This document shows, piece by piece, positions 57,768 to 64,000 of a stretch of DNA of 64,000 bases. This stretch comes from Arthrobacter sp. ISL-95 (GTDB taxonomy: Bacteria; Actinomycetota; Actinomycetes; Actinomycetales; Micrococcaceae). Location: positions 62,001 through 126,000 of the forward strand of contig NZ_JAGGPR010000013.1 of assembly GCF_018613695.1 (NCBI RefSeq), written 5' to 3'. The translations under genes were made by a program, and so were the position numbers. Numbering within the stretch: position 1 is the stretch's first letter; every line of letters begins with the position of its first letter. The notes below the pieces were generated by a model that saw only the letters and a program-made list of their open reading frames with translations, made no database searches and had not been told where the DNA came from.

Positions 57768-58504
57768 TGACTCAGATCACCCCTGAGACGTTGCCCGCAG
57801 AGCTTCACAAAGCCGCCGACACCGTCATCCGCCTCCTCGCCAAACTGGACGACTCATCCGTCGCTGAACCGTCGGAACTTCCAGGGTGGACCCGGGGCCA
57901 CGTCCTTGCCCACCTTGCAGGAATTTCCAAGGCGATGGCCCGGCAACTTGAGTACGCGCGCCGTGGCGAGACCGTGGAACTTTACGACGGCGGCATGGAC
58001 GGCCGCACTAAGGCTATAGAACTGGCGGCCGGCCACAGCCTCGCCCGGCATACGGAATCCGTCACCACCACCGTGGGTGCGGCGGTCGCGGCGTTCGATG
58101 CCTTGGGACCGGACGATTGGCAGGCGCGCATCGCCTACCGCGACGGCACAGTGTTCGACGGCGGACTGGCGCTGTGGCGCGAACTGACCATTCATGCCTC
58201 GGACTTGGGTTTGGGGTTCGGACCGGAAACGTGGAGCCGCCCCTTCTGCGAGCACCTCATCGGGTTCCTTGCCGCGCGTGTCCCGGATTCCTACAAATTT
58301 GTTCTGCAACCCACTGGCCTACCGCAACTGAGCGTCGGCAAGGGTGGCACGTCCATAGCCATCACCGGCATGCTGACCGACATCGCCGCTTGGCTTGCAG
58401 GCCGCGAGCCAAGCCTTGGAAGCCTCAGAGCGACTGCAGCCGCTGATGGAGTGGACCTGCCGGAGCTGCTGCCTTGGCCAGCCGCGAAGCCTGCGCCCCG
58501 CTAA
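57767..58504 (+). CDS. Maleylpyruvate isomerase-family, DinB-like mycothiol-dependent protein
   Basis: A 245-residue protein with an N-terminal DinB-like four-helix bundle. ELPGWTRGHVLAHLAGISKAM is the family metal-site helix with His; a second His is in LWRELTIHASDLGLG. A C-terminal sterol-carrier-like domain (~170-240) follows. Members use mycothiol, the actinobacterial thiol; the actual substrate is unknown. Starts leaderless after the arginine cluster terminator. Confidence 0.82.
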   Translation: MTQITPETLPAELHKAADTVIRLLAKLDDSSVAEPSELPGWTRGHVLAHLAGISKAMARQLEYARRGETVELYDGGMDGRTKAIELAAGHSLARHTESVTTTVGAAVAAFDALGPDDWQARIAYRDGTVFDGGLALWRELTIHASDLGLGFGPETWSRPFCEHLIGFLAARVPDSYKFVLQPTGLPQLSVGKGGTSIAITGMLTDIAAWLAGREPSLGSLRATAAADGVDLPELLPWPAAKPAPR

Positions 58505-58511
58505 CACATGC

Positions 58512-58587
58512 TCGCTCTCTCACGTCCCTCGTGTTTGCGGCGGTCGCTCTCTCACGTCCCTCGTGTTTGAGCCGAACGCTCTCTCAC
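58512..58587 (+). repeat. Direct repeats of a CGCTCTCTCAC-type unit
   Basis: A 26-base sequence starting TCGCTCTCTCACGTCCC occurs at 58512-58537 and 58544-58569, exactly, 32 bases apart. A third partial copy, CGCTCTCTCAC, is at 58577-58587. The unit lies in the 93-base gap between two convergent genes. It is not palindromic and is too few in number for CRISPR. Confidence 0.85.
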
Positions 58588-58597
58588 TTTCAGGGAG

Positions 58598-60103
58598 CTA
58601 TTTGCCCTTGGGCTTCACTGCGGCCGCCCGCCACAAGTGCATGGTGGCATACGAACGCCACGGGCTGACCTCCCTGAAATCGGCGCTGAGCCCCTTGCCC
58701 GTGGGCAGGGCCTTCAAGCCGTTCCGGACCGCCGCATCATTGGCCAGGAAAACATCAGGCGCGCCGAGGACGCGCATCGCCACGTAGCCAACAGTCCATG
58801 GACCCACGCCCGGCAGGGGGAGCAGCTTCCGCTCAAGGCCTGAGAGGTCGTCGCCGTAGCCGAAGTCCAGTGTTCCGCTGGCCATGGCTTCGGCCGCAGC
58901 CACGATGGAGTCGATCCGGCGCTGTGGTCCACGGAGGAGCTCCCGGCCGTGTTCGGCGAGTTCGGCCGCCGTCGGAAAAAGTCTCTCCAAGCCGGTGATG
59001 GCGCCATCCAAACGGGAGCCGGCCGCGGATAATTGAGTGAGTGCCGTCCGGGCAGCAGCTACGGTGATTTGCTGTCCGATCATGGCCCGGATGAGCAGTT
59101 CGTGGGGATCCACAGCCCCAGGCACCCGTATCCCCGGGATCGCTCCGACGCTGGCCGTTAGCCTAGGGTCGCTTGCCAGCCCGTGATCAACTGCCTGGGG
59201 ATCCGCGTCCAAGTCGAACAATCTCCGGACCCGGCTCAACAGTGCCGGGAGGTCGTGGAGGTCCACGGCGGTGGCAGTGAGTTGCAACGGTTTGCCGGCG
59301 GCTGAGGGATTGTAGGAGACAGAGAACGCTGCACTGCCCTGCGGCAGGCGCAGGGTGCGGGCGTAGGTCCTGCTCCCGTAGGCATCGGCTCCGTCCGTCG
59401 AGGTGCTCGCAGCCTCTATACCCGGCACCGCTCGAACTGCCAGGAAGTCGAAGATGCCTGGATCGAAAGGTTCCCTGTAGGGCAGGTTCAGTGTCAGCGC
59501 CGCCGGGGCCTGCCCAGCGGCCCCGGTAGCTCGGCGATTGTCGGACTTCACCCCGGTGTCACGCACCGCCGTCGGCGTCATCGCGAAGACCTCGCCGATG
59601 GTGTCGTTGAACTGCCGCACGCTGTTAAATCCGGATGCGAAGGCAACGTCGGCCAGCAGCATGTCGGTGGAGACCAGCAAGGTTCGGGCGGTTTGTGCCC
59701 TGCTGGCCCGTGCCAGCGAGAGTGGTCCCGCCCCGAGTTCGTTGCTGAGGATGCGGTTGAGTTGACGCGCGGAGTAACCCAGGCGGTGCGCGAGGCCGTC
59801 AACGCCCTCGCGGGTGATCACGCCGTCGTTGATAAGCCTCATGGCGCGACCGGCGACGTCGGACCGGATGTTCCACGCGGGCGTTCCCGGGACAGCCTCG
59901 GGCACGCATCGCTTGCAGGCGCGATATCCGGCTTGGTGAGCGGCTGCGGAAGTTTCGTAGAAGGTGACGTTCACTGCCTTGGGCGTGCGGGCCGGGCACG
60001 ACGGCCGGCAGTAGATGCCGGTGGAGCTGACGGCAGTGAAGAATTGACCGTCAAACCGGGTGTCACGGGCGTCTATTGCCCGGTAGCGCTGCCAGAAGTC
60101 CAT
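58598..60103 (-). CDS. Ada-AraC-AlkA fusion: alkylation-response regulator and DNA-3-methyladenine glycosylase
   Basis: A 501-residue fusion. Residues 1-75: Ada zinc domain with GIYCRPSCPAR and YRACKRCVPE (four Cys; the first takes methyl from phosphotriesters). Residues ~85-185: AraC helix-turn-helix (DVAFASGFNSVRQFNDTIGEVFAMTP). Residues ~200-500: AlkA domain, with the helix-hairpin-helix LPGVGPWTVGYVAMR and a catalytic Asp in LANDAAV. No methylguanine-methyltransferase domain is present. It senses and repairs alkyl damage; self-activation is expected from the family. Divergent from mpg. Confidence 0.92.
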   Translation of the reverse strand: MDFWQRYRAIDARDTRFDGQFFTAVSSTGIYCRPSCPARTPKAVNVTFYETSAAAHQAGYRACKRCVPEAVPGTPAWNIRSDVAGRAMRLINDGVITREGVDGLAHRLGYSARQLNRILSNELGAGPLSLARASRAQTARTLLVSTDMLLADVAFASGFNSVRQFNDTIGEVFAMTPTAVRDTGVKSDNRRATGAAGQAPAALTLNLPYREPFDPGIFDFLAVRAVPGIEAASTSTDGADAYGSRTYARTLRLPQGSAAFSVSYNPSAAGKPLQLTATAVDLHDLPALLSRVRRLFDLDADPQAVDHGLASDPRLTASVGAIPGIRVPGAVDPHELLIRAMIGQQITVAAARTALTQLSAAGSRLDGAITGLERLFPTAAELAEHGRELLRGPQRRIDSIVAAAEAMASGTLDFGYGDDLSGLERKLLPLPGVGPWTVGYVAMRVLGAPDVFLANDAAVRNGLKALPTGKGLSADFREVSPWRSYATMHLWRAAAVKPKGK

Positions 60104-60174
60104 GGCTTCATCCTGCCAGCCGTCTACAGCCCGTGCTAGCGGAAATCGGACATTGCCGTTAGCTCGTTTCTTGC

Positions 60175-60187
60175 TAGGGTCTGGTCA
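60175..60187 (+). promoter_or_regulatory. Leaderless promoter of mpg
   Basis: TAGGGT at 60175-60180, six bases, then ATG at 60187. The 83-base region is shared with the divergent Ada-AlkA gene. Confidence 0.55.
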
Positions 60188-60855
60188 TGAGTTCGTCCAT
60201 GGACAACGACATCAGCAACCCGGCCGAGGTGCGCAAATTCCTCGCGGGCGATCCCCGTGTCATCGCTCCGCAAATACTCGGTGCGGTCCTGACCCATCAC
60301 TCGGAGTCCGGTCCGGTCTCGGTCATGCTCACCGAAGTTGAGGCCTATATGGGTCCGCGCGATTCGGAACACCCGGACCCCGGTTCTCACACCTTCGGCG
60401 GTCCTACCGCCCGGAATGCGCCCATGTTCGGCCCGCCCGGGTTCCTGTACGTCTACTTCACCTACGGCATGCACTACTGCGCCAACATCGTCTGCGGTCC
60501 CGACGGCTCACCGTCGGCATTGCTCCTCCGCGCCGGCGAAATTGTAGAAGGGGAGGGGCTGGCTGCCCTTCGCAGGCCGGCATCCAAGGCACATAAGGAC
60601 TTGGCGAGCGGACCTGCACGGCTCGCTTCCGCACTGGGACTCACGACGGCGGATACTGGCCGTGACGCCCTCGCCGCACCGTTCAGCTTGAGCTTGCCGT
60701 CGACGCCCGCAGCTGCCGTCGCCAGCGGACCGCGGGTGGGCGTAGCGGGCCCGGGTGGAAGCACTGAGTACCCGTGGCGGTTCTGGATTGAAGACGATCC
60801 AACGGTGTCCAAGTACAAGGCAGCCAAGCCCCGGATCCGTAACACTGCCGGGTGA
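60187..60855 (+). CDS. mpg: DNA-3-methyladenine glycosylase, Mpg/AAG type
   Basis: A 222-residue glycosylase unrelated in fold to AlkA. The family motifs TEVEAYMGPRDSEHPDPGSHTFGG-like region (residues ~47-72), MFGPPGFLYVYFTYGMHYCANIV (~79-101) and SGPARLASALG are present. The catalytic Glu is in TEVEAY and the intercalating Tyr in YGMHYC. It excises 3-methyladenine and related bases. Divergent to a second alkyl-base glycosylase. Confidence 0.93.
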   Translation: MSSSMDNDISNPAEVRKFLAGDPRVIAPQILGAVLTHHSESGPVSVMLTEVEAYMGPRDSEHPDPGSHTFGGPTARNAPMFGPPGFLYVYFTYGMHYCANIVCGPDGSPSALLLRAGEIVEGEGLAALRRPASKAHKDLASGPARLASALGLTTADTGRDALAAPFSLSLPSTPAAAVASGPRVGVAGPGGSTEYPWRFWIEDDPTVSKYKAAKPRIRNTAG

Positions 60856-60890
60856 CGTTCATCGACCCCCCACGTTTACCAAAATCGCTG

Positions 60891-60933
60891 TAGAATGGAC
60901 GGTCTGTCTTTTGCGATAGGGGTTACGGTTCGA
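60891..60933 (+). promoter_or_regulatory. Promoter and short leader of the HelD-type gene
   Basis: TAGAAT at 60891-60896 is a good -10; a ~30-base leader follows with a weak ATAGGGG purine sequence before the ATG. I looked for the rifamycin-associated element and did not see it. Confidence 0.45.
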
Positions 60934-63161
60934 TGCACGACGCTGATTTGGTCCACGAGCAGGAATATGTTGCCGGGCTGTACGCCCGGCTCGATGAGCT
61001 GCGCGCTGAAAAGCGCGCCCAGCTGGCGCAGGTGCGCAAGGCCGGCGCGGTGGGAACCATGCAGAACGTCTCGGAGCGGGACGCCTTCGCGGCCCTGTAC
61101 GAAGACCGCCTGGCCCAGCTCGACGCCGTCGACGACCGCCTGGTCTTCGGCCGCCTTGATCTTGACTCCGGAGAAGCCCAATACATTGGCCGAATCGGGC
61201 TTTCCACCTCCGATTTGCAGCGTCTTATGGTGGACTGGCGCGCCCCTGAGGCCGGCCACTTCTACCAAGCCACCGCGTTCGACCGCCAAGGCGTCCGCCG
61301 TCGTCGCCATCTGATTCTTCAGGGGCGCGATGTGAAGGCGATTGAAGACGACGTCCTGGACGCCGGGATGCTGGCTGACAACGACTCGCTCCAGGGCGAA
61401 GGCGCGTTACTGGCGGCGCTCAATTCCAAGCGCACCGGCCGCATGTCGGACATCGTGGGCACCATCCAGTCCGAACAGGACCGGATCATCCGTTCCTCCA
61501 TTTCGGGCGCGTTGGTGGTCCAAGGCGGTCCCGGAACGGGCAAAACCGCCGTGGCCCTGCACCGTGCCGCCTATCTGTTGTATACGCACCGCGAGCGGCT
61601 CAAGAGCGCCGGTGTTTTGCTCGTTGGCCCGTCGTCGTCCTTCATGCACTACATTGAGCGCGTGCTGCCGTCCCTCGGTGAGACCGGTGTAGTCATGGCC
61701 AGCCTCGGCCGCCTTATGCCTGGCATCAACGCCATCCCCGAGGAAGATGCCGATGTTGCCGCCCTCAAGGGCAAGCTGGACATGGCAACTGTGGTGGCCA
61801 ATGCCGTGGCCAATCGGCAGCGGACACCTGCGGAGGACCGCATCCTCGAAGTTGATTCGCGGAAGCTGACACTGACAGTCCGCCAGGTACGCCGTGCCCG
61901 GGAAAAGGCCCGCGCCACAGGAAAGCCCCACAACGAAGCGCGGCTCACGTTCGTCAAGATCCTCCTGCGCGAGCTCACCGAACAGCTGACGGACCTTGTG
62001 GAGGAGGGCAACATCGGCAACAACGCCGATCGCGCCTATTTGGCCGAAGACGTTCGGTCCGCCCGCGACGTGCGCATCGCGCTGAACCTCTGCTGGATGC
62101 CGATGACACCTGAGAAGCTCATCTCCGAGCTCTTCAGCAAGCCGGCCATCCTCGAAGCCTGCACCCCGCACCTGACGCCGGAACAGCGCGCGCTGCTGCA
62201 GCGTCCGGTGGATGCGCCGTGGACGGAAGCGGATGTTCCACTGCTGGACGAGGCCGCCGAGTTGCTGGGTGAGTTGGATCCGGCCGCAGGCAGGGGATTG
62301 GCCCAGCAGGAAGCCGACCGTGCCCGTGACCTCGCCAACGCCAAGCAGACCCTCGCCAACATGGAGGCGATGGGCGTGGACGTCCTCGTCACGGCTGAAG
62401 AACTTGCCGAACAGAACCAGGAGCGCGAAGGGCGGCTGACCGCTGCCGAACGCGCCACAAGCGATCGGTCCTGGGCCTTCGGCCACATCGTGGTTGACGA
62501 GGCACAGGAACTCTCGCCCATGCAGTGGCGGCTCCTGGTGCGGCGCTGCCCGCTGAAGTCTTTCACCATTGTGGGCGACATCGCCCAAACGAGTGCAGCA
62601 GCAGGTGCCAATTCGTGGCAAAGCGCGCTGGCGCCGTCGTTCGGTGACCGCTGGACCCTGGAAGAACTCACCGTCAACTACCGCACACCCTCGCAGATAG
62701 CCGAAGCTGCAGTCCGCATGGCCAACCGCGCAGGCCTGGTTGTCTCTGCCCCCAAGGCTGTCCGCGAAGGCAAATGGTCGCCCATCGTGGACCACGTGGA
62801 GACCGATGGCATCGTGAAGCGCTTGGTTGAAGTCCTGCCGGAGGAAGTGGAAGCGATCGACGGCGGCCTGCTGGCTGTGATCGCCGACGGACCGTTGCTG
62901 CCGCAGGCAACCGCAGCGCTGCGCGAGGTTTACGGGCGACGCATTGGCAGCGGCGCCGGCAGCTACCAGCAAGACATCGTGGTGATTAGTCCCAAGGAAG
63001 CCAAGGGCCTGGAGTTCGACGGCGTTGTGGTCCTGGAGCCGGCCGCCATGTTGAACCACGAGCACGGTAAGGTGGGCGACCTCTACGTCGCCATGACCCG
63101 TGCCACGCAGCGTCTGCGCCTCATTGCAGCCGCACCGGTACCCGCCGGCATTGAGCGCTAG
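60933..63161 (+). CDS. HelD/HelR-type RNA polymerase-associated UvrD-like ATPase
   Basis: A 742-residue superfamily 1 helicase-like protein. Residues ~1-100 form a coiled coil ([21 protein letters not shown]) that in HelD enters the RNA polymerase secondary channel. Walker A is GGPGTGKTA (198-206) and the DEAQ box is in [25 protein letters not shown] and [10 protein letters not shown] are later motifs. HelD-like factors release stalled polymerase; class II HelR proteins displace rifampicin. Which branch this is cannot be read safely. An ARR enzyme is not nearby. Confidence 0.88.
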   Translation: MHDADLVHEQEYVAGLYARLDELRAEKRAQLAQVRKAGAVGTMQNVSERDAFAALYEDRLAQLDAVDDRLVFGRLDLDSGEAQYIGRIGLSTSDLQRLMVDWRAPEAGHFYQATAFDRQGVRRRRHLILQGRDVKAIEDDVLDAGMLADNDSLQGEGALLAALNSKRTGRMSDIVGTIQSEQDRIIRSSISGALVVQGGPGTGKTAVALHRAAYLLYTHRERLKSAGVLLVGPSSSFMHYIERVLPSLGETGVVMASLGRLMPGINAIPEEDADVAALKGKLDMATVVANAVANRQRTPAEDRILEVDSRKLTLTVRQVRRAREKARATGKPHNEARLTFVKILLRELTEQLTDLVEEGNIGNNADRAYLAEDVRSARDVRIALNLCWMPMTPEKLISELFSKPAILEACTPHLTPEQRALLQRPVDAPWTEADVPLLDEAAELLGELDPAAGRGLAQQEADRARDLANAKQTLANMEAMGVDVLVTAEELAEQNQEREGRLTAAERATSDRSWAFGHIVVDEAQELSPMQWRLLVRRCPLKSFTIVGDIAQTSAAAGANSWQSALAPSFGDRWTLEELTVNYRTPSQIAEAAVRMANRAGLVVSAPKAVREGKWSPIVDHVETDGIVKRLVEVLPEEVEAIDGGLLAVIADGPLLPQATAALREVYGRRIGSGAGSYQQDIVVISPKEAKGLEFDGVVVLEPAAMLNHEHGKVGDLYVAMTRATQRLRLIAAAPVPAGIER

Positions 63162-63185
63162 GAAAAAGAGACCCTGCAATCCTGC

Positions 63186-63199
63186 TAACTTAGATCTCG
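63186..63199 (+). promoter_or_regulatory. Leaderless promoter of tyrS
   Basis: TAACTT at 63186-63191, seven bases, then GTG at 63199. Confidence 0.5.
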
Positions 63200-64000
63200 T
63201 GTCACACGTAAACAACCTCGAGTCCCAGCACAACGATCCCGCCTTTGCCAACGTCTGGCAGGAGCTCAAATGGCGCGGCCTGGTCCACGTTTCCACTGAT
63301 GAAACTGAACTGGAAAAACTGCTCGCCGGGGACCCGATCACCTATTACTGTGGCTTCGATCCCACCGCGCCATCGCTGCACCTGGGCAACCTGGTGCAGC
63401 TGCTGGTGATGCGTCGCCTGCAGCTTGCCGGGCACAAGCCGCTTGGCTTGGTGGGCGGCTCCACCGGCCTCATCGGTGACCCGCGCCCGACGGCGGAACG
63501 TACCTTGAACACTAAGGACACCGTCGCGGAATGGGTTGGCTACCTTCAGGGCCAGGTGCGCCGCTTCCTCAGTTTCGATGGCGAAAACCCTGCCCGCATG
63601 GTCAACAACCTCGATTGGACCGCCCCGCTGAGCGCGATCGATTTCCTCCGCGAAATCGGTAAGCACTTCCGCGTTGGCACCATGCTCCGCAAGGATGCCG
63701 TGGCCTCGCGCCTGAACTCTGACGAAGGCATTAGTTACACAGAGTTCAGCTACCAGATCCTGCAGGGGATGGACTACCTCCAGCTCTTCCGCGACTACGG
63801 TTGTGCCCTGCAGACCGGTGGCTCGGACCAGTGGGGCAACCTCACCAGCGGAACCGAACTTATCCGCAAGGTGGAAGGCAAGAGCGTGCACGCCCTGGGT
63901 ACGCCGCTCATCACCAACTCCGACGGAACCAAGTTCGGCAAGAGCGAAGGCAACGCCATCTGGCTGGACCCGGACATGTGCAGCCCGTACACGTTCTACC
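63199..64000 (+). CDS. tyrS: Tyrosyl-tRNA synthetase (3' truncated by window)
   Basis: The first 267 codons of a class I synthetase. [23 protein letters not shown] carries the HIGH-like [17 protein letters not shown] binds tyrosine and adenylate; KFGKSEGN is the KMSKS-like loop near the edge. The anticodon-binding S4-like domain is beyond the window. Start at GTG 63199 follows a -10 by seven bases. Confidence 0.96.
   Translation, partial: MSHVNNLESQHNDPAFANVWQELKWRGLVHVSTDETELEKLLAGDPITYYCGFDPTAPSLHLGNLVQLLVMRRLQLAGHKPLGLVGGSTGLIGDPRPTAERTLNTKDTVAEWVGYLQGQVRRFLSFDGENPARMVNNLDWTAPLSAIDFLREIGKHFRVGTMLRKDAVASRLNSDEGISYTEFSYQILQGMDYLQLFRDYGCALQTGGSDQWGNLTSGTELIRKVEGKSVHALGTPLITNSDGTKFGKSEGNAIWLDPDMCSPYTFY

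Noticed and set aside
58512-58587. Possible CRISPR array
   Set aside because: Only two full copies, 6-base spacing between them, no palindromic repeat and no cas genes.
60856-60932. Rifamycin-associated element upstream of the HelD-type gene
   Set aside because: No inverted repeat of that type is visible in the 77-base gap.
61407-63341. 644-codon open frame on the - strand
   Set aside because: Fully antisense to the HelD-type gene, with His/Gly/Arg-rich shadow composition and no family motifs. High GC makes such frames common.

Overview
The window is chromosomal DNA from a high-GC actinobacterium. Gene order, protein sequences and the many leaderless promoters point to the Micrococcaceae, most likely Arthrobacter or Paenarthrobacter; this genus call is an inference from sequence character, not a database match. 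The first two thirds are mostly conserved housekeeping genes. No tRNA, rRNA, CRISPR array, insertion sequence or integrase was recognised.

Layout. 1-8 kb: 3' end of RNase J, ftsK, pgsA, cinA, clgR, a MarR regulator, a DUF3046 protein, recA and recX, an order close to that of mycobacteria. 8-16 kb: miaB, miaA, dapF, an rRNA methyltransferase-like gene, hflX behind a long structured leader with a tiny upstream ORF, and a DinG/XPD-type helicase. 16-19 kb: lexA divergent from a LysM membrane protein of the ChiZ/DivS type, with several LexA-box-like sites between them. 17.8-23.6 kb: hisC, hisB, hisH, an unlisted 52-codon membrane protein, priA, an SseB-like gene and an MFS transporter. 24-27.6 kb: the infC-rpmI-rplT operon (infC starts at ATT; IF3 and L20 both carry C-terminal extensions), then a SpoU methyltransferase. 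27.6-34.6 kb: a CDF transporter, an MFS exporter, a NUDIX hydrolase, a radical SAM protein with an SOS box, pcp, a SIMPL protein, a small HExxH-like protein and an LppM-like lipoprotein. 34.7-38.4 kb: pheST.

38.5-49 kb is the accessory part. It holds a secreted V8/trypsin-like protease whose frame is cut by TAG just before the catalytic serine. Next is an AT-richer islet encoding a small secreted four-cysteine protein and a small two-helix membrane protein, which resembles a bacteriocin/immunity pair. After that come a Sfp-type phosphopantetheinyl transferase, an M1 aminopeptidase and a 1318-residue Pls (epsilon-poly-lysine synthetase) type NRPS. The synthetase, its likely activating transferase and a candidate polymer-degrading peptidase form a plausible poly(amino acid) system, which I consider the most interesting item in the window. 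A quinone oxidoreductase and a fatty acid desaturase follow.

49-57.7 kb is a complete arginine cluster, argCJBDFRGH, tightly coupled and with ArgR-box-like sites upstream of argC. 57.7-64 kb holds a mycothiol-dependent-type enzyme, a divergent alkylation-repair pair (Ada-AraC-AlkA fusion and Mpg), a HelD-type RNA polymerase-associated helicase and the 5' part of tyrS.
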